Assembly: GCF_014295035.1 (NCBI RefSeq)
Contig: NZ_CP060404.1
Location: 7,046,501 to 7,110,500, forward strand
Length of the DNA stretch: 64,000 bases
Direction: 5' to 3'
Source: Streptomyces buecherae
GTDB taxonomy: Bacteria > Actinomycetota > Actinomycetes > Streptomycetales > Streptomycetaceae
Shown here: piece by piece, positions 57,222 through 64,000 of the stretch
Position numbering within the stretch: the first letter of the stretch is position 1
How the letters are laid out: every line of letters starts with the position of its first letter
The notes under the pieces: generated by a model
Seen by the model: the letters and a program-made list of their open reading frames with translations, nothing else
Database searches by the model: none
What the model was told of the DNA's origin: nothing
Made by a program: the position numbers and the translations under genes

Positions 57222-58586
57222 TCAGCCCAGTTCGAGGCTGCGCAGGACCAGGCCGGTGGCGGGCTTGGGCCCGAACGACGTGGACTTGTGCGGCATGGCC
57301 ACGCCCTGCCGCGCGAGGTCGCGTACGACGCCCTCCTCGACGGGGCGCATCAGCACCGCCGTTCCGCCGTGCCGCTCCGTCTGTTCCACGGCGGCGGTGG
57401 CGTCGTGGATGTACCCGATGTGCTCCGGGGCGTCGGAGATCCGCCAGACGCGGTCGAGCAGCAGCGCGTGCAACACCGTCGCGTCCAACGTGCGCCACGC
57501 CTCCGGGCGGTCCCGTGGGACGGCCGCGTCCAGCAGGGCCGGGTCGGGCCGGTCCAGGAGGTGGAAGCGGCCACCGCCCGCGAGGAGGAAGGCGTTGCGC
57601 GGGGCGCCGGCCCGCGCGGCCTCGTCCTGGGCCGTGGCCAGGGCGTCGAGGGCGGCGGTCAGCGGGCCGGCCACGGGGCGGACGCGGAAGGCGTCGCCGA
57701 CGGCGGCGAGGGCGTCGGCGGGGGACAACCGCCGCAGCAGCCGGTGGATGGCGCGGACCCGCAACGGGTAGCGGGCGCTGTCCACGAGCAGCACTAGGCC
57801 GAAGTCCCAGGGCCCGGGATCGCGCCGCTCGTCCCGCAGCCGCAGGTAGGTGGCCCAGCGGTGGTGGCCGTCGGCGATCAGGGCCTGGCGCTGGCGCAGG
57901 TCGGAGGTGGCCTCGGCGATCTCGGCCGGGTCGGCGATCCGCCACAGCCGGTGGGCGACCCCGTCCTCGGTGGTGGTGGCGAGCAGCGGCGGGCGGCGCA
58001 CCGCGCGGTCGATGACCGCGCTCGCGCCGGGCGCGGCCTCCGGGACGTGGCCGCCCGACCGGGCCCCGCCCCCGTTCAGCGCGTCGGCCCCGTGCGCGCC
58101 GGCCTCGTGCCCGTCGTAGGAGAGCAGCAGCGGTTCGAGGTTGGCCGCGGTCGCCCGCATCAGGGCGGCCCGGTCCTCGACGACGTGCGGCATGACGTTC
58201 TCGTGCGGGAGGACGACGCCCTCCCGTGGCGGGCTCAGCCGCAGGGCGCCGATCAGCCCGCGCTGGAGCAGCCCCTGGTCGCGCTGTTCGTAGACGTACA
58301 GTGCCGGCTCCGGATCGGGGGTCAGCACGCCCTCCGCCTGCCAGCGGCGCAGCGTCTGCGCGGCCTGCTGGTGGCGGGCCGTGGGCTCCCCGGTCTGCGG
58401 GAGGATCAGGCGGACGATGTTGTACGGGTCGGCCGTCTCCAGATGCCGCAGACCGTCCGGCCGCACGACGACGTCGTAGGGCGGCGAGGTGACGGCGGCA
58501 AGGCTGCTGACTCGCTCCGAGGCGTACCGCAGGCCACGGAACGGGGCGAGCTGAAGACCTTGCCCGACAGGTCCTGGAGTGCTCAT
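57222..58586 (-). CDS. DUF1015 family protein
   Basis: 454 residues. Typical segments: LAPFRGLRYASERV, SPPYDVV, YNIVRLILP, PHENVMPHVVEDRAALMRAT and DGHHRWATYLRL, the last with a possible catalytic His pair. Family members are widespread and their activity is not established. It is divergent from a HAD phosphatase gene by 78 bp, a pairing that recurs in actinomycetes. Confidence 0.9.
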   Translation of the reverse strand: MSTPGPVGQGLQLAPFRGLRYASERVSSLAAVTSPPYDVVVRPDGLRHLETADPYNIVRLILPQTGEPTARHQQAAQTLRRWQAEGVLTPDPEPALYVYEQRDQGLLQRGLIGALRLSPPREGVVLPHENVMPHVVEDRAALMRATAANLEPLLLSYDGHEAGAHGADALNGGGARSGGHVPEAAPGASAVIDRAVRRPPLLATTTEDGVAHRLWRIADPAEIAEATSDLRQRQALIADGHHRWATYLRLRDERRDPGPWDFGLVLLVDSARYPLRVRAIHRLLRRLSPADALAAVGDAFRVRPVAGPLTAALDALATAQDEAARAGAPRNAFLLAGGGRFHLLDRPDPALLDAAVPRDRPEAWRTLDATVLHALLLDRVWRISDAPEHIGYIHDATAAVEQTERHGGTAVLMRPVEEGVVRDLARQGVAMPHKSTSFGPKPATGLVLRSLELG

Positions 58587-58664
58587 TGGGGAATGCTATG
58601 CCGCTCCACAGGATGCGCGATGATCGGGGGACAAACATATGAGCCTATGAGGAGCGACGACCCC

Positions 58665-59765
58665 ATGAGCGAGAGCACTCGTACTCGACCTGGCGACAGC
58701 GCGCGACCGCTACACGAGGCGTATGACACTGCACTCCTCGACCTGGACGGGGTCGTGTACGCGGGCGGGGAGGCCATCGCGCACGCGGTGGAGTCGCTGG
58801 ACGTCGCTCGGGCGGCCGGGATGCACCTGGCGTACGTCACCAACAACGCGCTGCGCACCCCGCAGACCGTCGCCGAGCACCTGACCAGCCTGGGCGCGCC
58901 CGCGCAGCCCGATGACGTGATCAACTCGGCGCAGGCGGTGGCCCGGCTCATCTCCGAGCAGGTGCCGGCGGGCGCGCAGGTGCTGGCCATCGGCGGCGAG
59001 GGGCTTCGGGTGGCGCTGCGCGAGCGCGGCCTGGTGCCGGTGGACTCGGCCGACGCGGACATCGCGGCGGTGGTGCAGGGGTACGGCGGGCCGCAGCAGC
59101 CCTGGGAGCGGCTGATGGAGGCGGGGTACGCCGTGGCGCGCGGCGTGCCGTGGTTCGCCTCCAACACCGACCTGACCATCCCCACGGCCCGGGGCATCGC
59201 GCCCGGCAACGGCGCGGCGGTGGAGGTCGTACGGTTCGTCGCCGGCGGGGCCCCGCAGGTCGCGGGCAAGCCGCAGCCGCCGATGCACCGCGAGACCATC
59301 CTGCGCACCGGGGCCAAGCACCCGTTGGTCGTCGGCGACCGGTTGGACACCGACATCGAGGGGGCCAACGGTGGGGGCGTGGACTCCCTGCTCGTGCTCA
59401 CCGGGGTGACCGACGCGGCGCAGCTCCTGGCCGCCGAGCCCGTGCACCGGCCGACGTTCGTCGCCGCCGACCTGCGCGGGATGCTGACGGCACACCCGGA
59501 GGTGCGGGCCACGGACGAGGGGTTCGCCTGCGGCGGCTGGACCGCCCGGGTACGGGACGCGCGGGCGGAGATCGACGGTGCGGGCGACCCGCTGGACGGG
59601 CTGCGGGCGCTGTGCGCGGCGACCTGGACCGCGAACGACGCGGATCGCGAGCGCACCGGTGAGCCGGCCAGGCGCGCGGGCGGGGCCGGGCCGGGCCTGA
59701 GCGCGGCCCACCGGGACGGCCACCGGATCAACGCCGACAAGGCGCTGGCGAAGCTGGGCCTGTGA
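58665..59765 (+). CDS. HAD-IIA family phosphatase (NagD-like)
   Basis: 366 residues from ATG 58665 with GAGGAG ten bases upstream; ATG 58647 is an alternative. Nucleophile motif LLDLDGVVYAGGEAI (about 24-38), motif II in YVTNNALRTP, and the acidic motif VVGDRLDTDIEGA. Substrate class of the family: small phosphates such as nucleotides or sugar phosphates. The Ala/Gly-rich C-terminal stretch (about 295-366) is an extension beyond the core. Confidence 0.92.
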   Translation: MSESTRTRPGDSARPLHEAYDTALLDLDGVVYAGGEAIAHAVESLDVARAAGMHLAYVTNNALRTPQTVAEHLTSLGAPAQPDDVINSAQAVARLISEQVPAGAQVLAIGGEGLRVALRERGLVPVDSADADIAAVVQGYGGPQQPWERLMEAGYAVARGVPWFASNTDLTIPTARGIAPGNGAAVEVVRFVAGGAPQVAGKPQPPMHRETILRTGAKHPLVVGDRLDTDIEGANGGGVDSLLVLTGVTDAAQLLAAEPVHRPTFVAADLRGMLTAHPEVRATDEGFACGGWTARVRDARAEIDGAGDPLDGLRALCAATWTANDADRERTGEPARRAGGAGPGLSAAHRDGHRINADKALAKLGL

Positions 59766-59800
59766 GCGCCGCCGCGCGTTGAGGCCGCGCCGGGCCGGGC

Positions 59801-59830
59801 GCGCCGGCGCCCGGGGTCGGGCGCCGGCGC
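59801..59830. terminator. Bidirectional hairpin, HAD / siderophore-interacting protein
   Basis: 12-bp arms GCGCCGGCGCCC (59801-59812) and GGGCGCCGGCGC (59819-59830). Confidence 0.8.
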
Positions 59831-59925
59831 GTGCCAGCGGGGGCGGGGCCTGGCGTCGAAGCGGGCCAGCGGGGCGGCCCCGGGGCGGGGGCCACGGGCC
59901 GCCCCGACGCTCGGGCGGTGTCGCC

Positions 59926-60861
59926 TTACTCGTCCCCGGCGTCCGCGACGTCGTCCGTCTCGTCGGCCTCCTGGTCGAGGAGCTGGTCCTCGCTGGTGCC
60001 CTGCCGCCAGTAGCCGGTGAACTTGACCGCCCTGCGGTCGAAGCCGCGCTCGCCGACCAGGTGGCGACGGAGCGCGCGAACGGTGCTGGACTCGCCCGCG
60101 ACCCAGGCGTACGGGGTGCCGTCGGGCAGCTCGGCGGCGCGCACCGCGTCCAGCGTGCGCTGGCCGTGCGCGAGCTGGACGTCGGCGGCGGCCGGTTCGG
60201 GCGCGGGGGTCTCGTCGCGCACGAGCCAGGTGACGTCCGCGTCGGCCTTGGTCGGGAGGGCCTGGCGGTCCTCGGCGTGCTGGACCTCGATCCACACCTT
60301 GGCGGGCGTGCCGGCCGGCAGCCAGGCGAGGGTGCTGGCCACGGCGGGCAGCGCCGTCTCGTCCGCCGTGATCAGCACCCAGGTGGTGGCCGGCCGCGGG
60401 TTGCCGCGCGCGTCGGTCGCGGGAACGCCGCCGAGGCCGGGGGGCTGGAAGTCCACCCCGCCGTTCTCCTCGGCACTCGGGCCGAGGAGGGTCACCCGGT
60501 CGCCGGGGGCCGCGGTGGCGGCCCAGCGGGAGGCGGGGCCGGTGTCGCCGTGGAGGGCGAAGTCGATGTCCACCTCGTGCGGGTCGCGGCGGTGTTCGCG
60601 CACGGTGTAGGTGCGCATGACGCCGCGTACGGCCGGGTCCATCGCGCGCCACTCCGGGTACCAGGACAGGTCGGCGGAGCGCGGCACCACCGGGGCCTCC
60701 TGGCCCGGCTGCGGCAGGAAGATCTTGAGCCGCTGGTCCCGCCCCCCGTTGACGAAGGAGGCCAGCTCCGGGCCGCCGAAGGTGACGCGCACGAAGCTGG
60801 GGCTCAGTCGCTCGGCCCGGACGACCCGCAGGTCAAAGAAGCTGTAGGGCGTGTTCGCCAT
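59926..60861 (-). CDS. Siderophore-interacting protein (FAD/NAD(P)H ferric reductase)
   Basis: 311 residues. FAD-binding barrel about 1-125 with RTYTVREHRRDPHEVDIDFA (about 88-107) and the NAD(P)H half with LITADETALPAVAS and YAWVAGESSTVRALRRHL. Family members such as ViuB release iron from ferric siderophores in the cytoplasm. The C-terminal 20 residues are acidic. It lies downstream of the binding-protein gene on the same strand, completing the import route. Confidence 0.92.
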   Translation of the reverse strand: MANTPYSFFDLRVVRAERLSPSFVRVTFGGPELASFVNGGRDQRLKIFLPQPGQEAPVVPRSADLSWYPEWRAMDPAVRGVMRTYTVREHRRDPHEVDIDFALHGDTGPASRWAATAAPGDRVTLLGPSAEENGGVDFQPPGLGGVPATDARGNPRPATTWVLITADETALPAVASTLAWLPAGTPAKVWIEVQHAEDRQALPTKADADVTWLVRDETPAPEPAAADVQLAHGQRTLDAVRAAELPDGTPYAWVAGESSTVRALRRHLVGERGFDRRAVKFTGYWRQGTSEDQLLDQEADETDDVADAGDE

Positions 60862-61065
60862 GGTGGTTCCCTTCGGTCATGGGGTGGGGCTGCTGCCTGC
60901 GGGCAGGCGGTGCTGGGTGTGTCGCGTGCTGGGTGTCCTGCGTGCTGCGTCTGCGTGTCCTGCGTGTGCGCGCCGGGCGTTCGGCGGCTGGTGTGGGGGC
61001 TGGGGTCGCGGGGGTGAGGCCGCGCGGTTCCCGGCGGGCCGCCCGGGCCGGGATGCTCGGGTGCC
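60862..61065. other. Intergenic region with degenerate GTGCTGGGTGT-like repeats
   Basis: 204 bp. From 60909 to 60970 there are imperfect copies of GTGCTG(G/C)GTGT and CTGCGTGT. No function is evident. Confidence 0.6.
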
Positions 61066-62130
61066 TCAGCCGCCCTTGACCTCCCTGGCCTCCCGTACGG
61101 CCTTGGCCAGTGCCTCCAGGTGGGGCGCGAAGCCGGCGTAGGAGAGGCGGGGCTCGTAGGCCCACGGGACGACCTGGCCGGCCCTGACCGCCGGCAGTCG
61201 CCGCCAGGTGGGCTTGGCCTTCAGGTCGGCCGGCTGGAGGGACTGGCTCCGGTTGTCCAGGAGGATCAGGTCGGCGTCGTAGGCGTCGGCGTTCTCCCAG
61301 CTCAGGTTCTCGAAGAAGCCCTGGCCGCTGACCTTGTCGGGCGTGACGAGTTCGACGCCCAGCTCCTTGAAGTAGGTGAGGTCGGCGTACACCTTGGGGT
61401 CGGAGACGTAGAGGAGGTCGTTGCTGGCGGAGACGGCGAGGACCCGCAGGCCGCGCCGTTCCCGGGCGGCCCGGCGCAGGCTCTCGGAGGCGCGCTCGAA
61501 GCGGGCCTTGGCGTCGGTGACCCGGCGCGACCCCAGGTCGGCGCCCAGCGACGCGGCGAGCGCCGCGTACCGCTGGACGACGGCGGGCAGCGAGGTGTGG
61601 GACGCGGCGAGGCCGACGACGTTGGGGGACAGGTCGAGGATCTTCTCGCGGCTGTCCTCCGGGACGAACCACAGGTCGTCCTTGGCGTACATGTTGGTGA
61701 CCAGCAGGTCCGGCCGGAGGGCCGCGTACTTCTCGATGCTGAACTCGCCCCAGGTGTCGCCGATGACGGTCGTCTTGTCGACATCGAGTTCGCCGGCGAG
61801 CACCTCCGGCCTGCCGTCCTCGCGCTTGGTCGGGCCGAAGACGCCGACGCACTCCACGCCGAAGTCGTGCAGGGCGGCGGCGGTGCCGACGTAGGCGACG
61901 ATGTTCCTCGGCGTCGTCTCGGCCTTGGCGGTGACGCCACGGTCGTCCTTGAAGGCCCACGGGCCGCGCTGGCCGCCCGGGCCCGACGGGTCGTCGGCGC
62001 GGTTTCCGGCGCCCTTGTCGCTCTTGTCGTCCTTGCCGCAGGCGGCGAGCAGGGCGCCGGCGCCGAGCGCGCCACCGAGGGCGAGCAGGCCGCGGCGGGA
62101 CATCGACGGTGCGGTGCGAGACGGGGTCAT
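61066..62130 (-). CDS. Iron-siderophore ABC transporter substrate-binding lipoprotein
   Basis: 354 residues. Twin-Arg-like start SRRGLLALGG and lipobox LLAAC (Cys about residue 32) predict a membrane-anchored lipoprotein, possibly exported by Tat. The periplasmic-binding fold of the FepB/FhuD class is seen in NIVAYVGTAAALHDFGVECVG and LILLDNRSQSL. It should bind a ferric siderophore. It is divergent from the permease genes, with the iron box between. Confidence 0.92.
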   Translation of the reverse strand: MTPSRTAPSMSRRGLLALGGALGAGALLAACGKDDKSDKGAGNRADDPSGPGGQRGPWAFKDDRGVTAKAETTPRNIVAYVGTAAALHDFGVECVGVFGPTKREDGRPEVLAGELDVDKTTVIGDTWGEFSIEKYAALRPDLLVTNMYAKDDLWFVPEDSREKILDLSPNVVGLAASHTSLPAVVQRYAALAASLGADLGSRRVTDAKARFERASESLRRAARERRGLRVLAVSASNDLLYVSDPKVYADLTYFKELGVELVTPDKVSGQGFFENLSWENADAYDADLILLDNRSQSLQPADLKAKPTWRRLPAVRAGQVVPWAYEPRLSYAGFAPHLEALAKAVREAREVKGG

Positions 62131-62443
62131 GGGATTCCTTTGGCCGGTCGCGTGCGGTGCGCCGGGCGCGGTCGGCGCACCGGGTCCGCTCCGGGGCTGG
62201 TCGGGGGCGGCGCGGGGCCGCCGCGGGGCGCCGGGCGGGTTCTTCGGTGGGGGTCGCGGGACGGCGTGTCGGCGTGGTGGTCGTGTGGCCGCGGCGAGTT
62301 GGGGGAGCCGGGCTGGTGAGGGTCGGGGACGGGGTACGGCGTACGCGGCTCGACAACGTACGCCAAACGAGGGTTAGGCTAACCTAACCTTCTGTGGGGT
62401 GGCGGGTCTGGTCGCCCCGTTGTCCCAAGAGGTGGAGTTCCGC
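62131..62443. other. Divergent promoter region of the iron uptake locus
   Basis: 313 bp of GC-rich DNA; the iron box lies in its last quarter, next to the permease operon. No gene is supported. Confidence 0.7.
62369..62387. promoter_or_regulatory. DmdR/IdeR-type iron box
   Basis: GAGGGTTAGGCTAACCTAA matches 15 of 19 positions of the remembered DmdR1 consensus, and its core GGTTAG-G-CTAACC is a perfect dyad. The site ends 57 bp before the permease start, so iron-loaded repressor would block at least that operon; the binding-protein gene starts about 240 bp away on the other side. Confidence 0.8.
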
Positions 62444-63505
62444 GTGACCGTGGTGAGCCCCGTGACGGCCGCGGCGCCGACGGGGGCGGAGACTCCCGAG
62501 CCCCCGCCTCGCCGCCGCCGCGCGGCCCGGGCGGCCGGACTGGCCGTCGCGCTCGGCGTGCTGCTGCTCGTGCTCGCGGCCAGCGTCGCCGTCGGCGCCA
62601 AGCCGCTCGCCCTCGGTGAGGTGTGGCACGGCCTCGCGCACTACTCCGGAACCGACGCCGACGTCGTGGTCCGCGACGTGCGGCTGCCGCGCACGCTGCT
62701 CGGCCTGCTGGTGGGCGTCGGCCTCGGCCTGGCCGGCGCGGTGATGCAGGCCCTGACCCGCAACCCGCTCGCCGAGCCCGGCATCCTCGGCGTCAACGCC
62801 GGCGCCAGCGCCGCCGTCGTCTCCGCCATCAGCTTCCTCGGCGTCACCTCGCCGACCGGGTACGTCTGGTTCGCGTTCCTGGGCGCCGCGGTCGTCTCCG
62901 TGCTCGTGTACGCGCTCGGCGGCAGCCGCGGCGCGACGCCGGTGCGGCTCGCGCTCGCCGGGACCGCGGTCACCGCCGCCCTCTTCGGGTACGTGCAGGC
63001 CGTGCAGCTCCTGGACTCGGCCGCGCTGAACACGATGCGCTTCTGGACGGTCGGCTCGCTCGCCGCCGCCAACGAGGACGTGCTGAGCCAGACGGCGCCC
63101 TTCCTCGCGGCCGGCGCCCTGCTCGCGCTCGCCCTGGGCCGACCCCTGAACGCCATCGCGCTCGGCGACGACGCGGCCCGCGCCCTGGGCGCGCGGCTGA
63201 ACCGCACCCGCGTCCTCGCCGTGCTCGCCATCACCCTGCTGTGCGGCGCGGCCACCGCGGCCTGCGGCCCGATCGCCTTCGTCGGCCTCCTCGTACCGCA
63301 CCTGGTCCGCGCGCTCACCGGCCCCGACGTGCGCTGGACGCTGGCGTACGCGGCCGTGCTCGCGCCCGTCCTGCTGCTGGGCGCCGACATCGTCGGGCGC
63401 GTCATCGCCCGACCCGGCGAACTCCAGGTCGGCGTCGTCACCACGCTCATCGGCGGCCCGGCCTTCATCTACCTCGTACGCCGCCGAAGGCTGGCCCACC
63501 TGTGA
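62444..63505 (+). CDS. FecCD-type siderophore ABC permease, subunit 1
   Basis: 353 residues from GTG 62444 with GGTGGAG six bases upstream. About nine membrane segments; family landmarks VRDVRLPRTLLGLLVGVGLG, QALTRNPLAEPGILGVNAGA and GPIAFVGLLVPHLVR. It pairs with the next gene to form the heterodimeric channel for the ferric siderophore. Its stop overlaps the next GTG. Confidence 0.94.
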   Translation: MTVVSPVTAAAPTGAETPEPPPRRRRAARAAGLAVALGVLLLVLAASVAVGAKPLALGEVWHGLAHYSGTDADVVVRDVRLPRTLLGLLVGVGLGLAGAVMQALTRNPLAEPGILGVNAGASAAVVSAISFLGVTSPTGYVWFAFLGAAVVSVLVYALGGSRGATPVRLALAGTAVTAALFGYVQAVQLLDSAALNTMRFWTVGSLAAANEDVLSQTAPFLAAGALLALALGRPLNAIALGDDAARALGARLNRTRVLAVLAITLLCGAATAACGPIAFVGLLVPHLVRALTGPDVRWTLAYAAVLAPVLLLGADIVGRVIARPGELQVGVVTTLIGGPAFIYLVRRRRLAHL

Positions 63506-64000
63506 ACGCCGACGACCAGCCCACCGCCCGCACCACCGCCGACCAGCCCACCGGCGGCGGCAAGCCGCGCCCCGGCGGCGCTGCCCAGGGCACGAGCGCT
63601 GCCCAGGGCACAGGCGCTGTCCAGGGTAGACACGCCCCGGCGGGCCGCCGTGCCCGTGGCCCGGCTCCGGCCCGTACGCCCGCCGCCGGCGCGCGCCCCG
63701 GCAGCGGGTCGGCCGGGCGCGGCCACCGGCGGAGCGCCACGCTGCGCACCCGGGGCGGCCTCTCGGTCCGGGTGGACGTGCGGGCGAGCCTGGTCGGGCT
63801 GGCGCTGACGACGCTCGCCCTGGCCATGGGCGTGGTGCTGATCGGCACCGGCGACTACCCCATCGGCTTCGCCGACGCGGTGCGCACCCTGCTCGGTGAC
63901 GGCACCGTCGCCCAGGACTACATCGTGCGCGAACTGCGGCTGCCCCGCGTGCTGGTGGCGCTGCTGGTCGGCGCCGCGCTCGGGCTCGCCGGCGCCGTCT
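63502..64000 (+). CDS. FecCD-type siderophore ABC permease, subunit 2 (partial)
   Basis: Begins with GTG 63502 (GTGA overlap) and runs off the window after about 166 codons. The first 90 residues are Gly/Ala/Pro/Arg-rich with repeats of an AAQGT-like unit, an unusual extension. The permease core starts near DVRASLVGLALTTLALAMGV and shows RELRLPRVLVALLVGAALGL before the cut. The ATPase gene is expected just beyond the window. Confidence 0.9.
   Translation, partial: MNADDQPTARTTADQPTGGGKPRPGGAAQGTSAAQGTGAVQGRHAPAGRRARGPAPARTPAAGARPGSGSAGRGHRRSATLRTRGGLSVRVDVRASLVGLALTTLALAMGVVLIGTGDYPIGFADAVRTLLGDGTVAQDYIVRELRLPRVLVALLVGAALGLAGAV

Overview
The window is high-GC chromosomal DNA of a Streptomyces-like actinomycete. 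The evidence is the rRNA sequence and leader, a chaplin, a Spo0M homologue, an actinobacterial Asp23 cluster, several GTG and TTG starts, and many strong GC hairpins between convergent genes. No transposase, phage gene, CRISPR array or tRNA was seen. It reads as core chromosome with a few more individual modules. Gene content and order (tyrS, fabG-fabI, serB, a two-component pair beside a chaplin) resemble, from memory, the S. coelicolor SCO1790-1825 region; this was not checked by alignment.

Region by region: 1-3040, a divergent small gene and a five-gene Asp23/AmaP envelope-stress cluster. 3215-8127, minus-strand SDR, GH15 hydrolase, SURF1-like protein and DEDDh exonuclease with BRCT domain. 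8613-10450, a translationally coupled pair formed by an alkylglycerol-monooxygenase-like di-iron enzyme and a YhhN/TMEM86 lysoplasmalogenase, behind a 16-bp perfect palindrome. 10566-17004, subtilisin, DUF485-ActP acetate uptake, MoaA and small membrane proteins. 17080-21388, tyrS and the TldE/TldD protease pair. 21745-23228, fabG-fabI of type II fatty acid synthesis. 24002-26464, a FadR-type regulator divergent from a CynX-type transporter with a probable leaderless promoter. 26507-29580, small membrane proteins, SixA-like phosphatase and serB. 29581-30694, a long non-coding region with unusual repeats. 30695-37835, a double-FHA ABCG transporter, an SLT transglycosylase, an iodotyrosine-deiodinase-like nitroreductase, a NarL-type two-component system and a short chaplin. 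38022-45094, an ABC ATPase, NfeD-SPFH pair, HNH nuclease, PEBP, barstar-like protein, Spo0M and alkyladenine glycosylase.

45095-50912 is a complete rRNA operon (16S-23S-5S, no tRNA) with leader elements, a 23S processing stem and a classical terminator. Directly behind it lies a gene for an 824-residue protein with a long Arg/Asp/Gly repeat region fused to a helical TPR-like domain. 53549-59765 holds a methyltransferase/XRE-cupin pair, an amidase/TetR pair around a 34-bp dyad, DUF1015 and a HAD phosphatase. 59926-64000 is an iron-siderophore uptake locus (siderophore-interacting reductase, binding lipoprotein, two FecCD permeases, the last cut by the window end) with a DmdR/IdeR-like iron box.

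The most interesting points are the AGMO-YhhN pair as a possible bacterial ether-lipid catabolic module, the nitroreductase whose lid residues match iodotyrosine deiodinase, the repeat-expanded disordered protein next to the rRNA operon, and several precise dyad and repeat elements in intergenic DNA.
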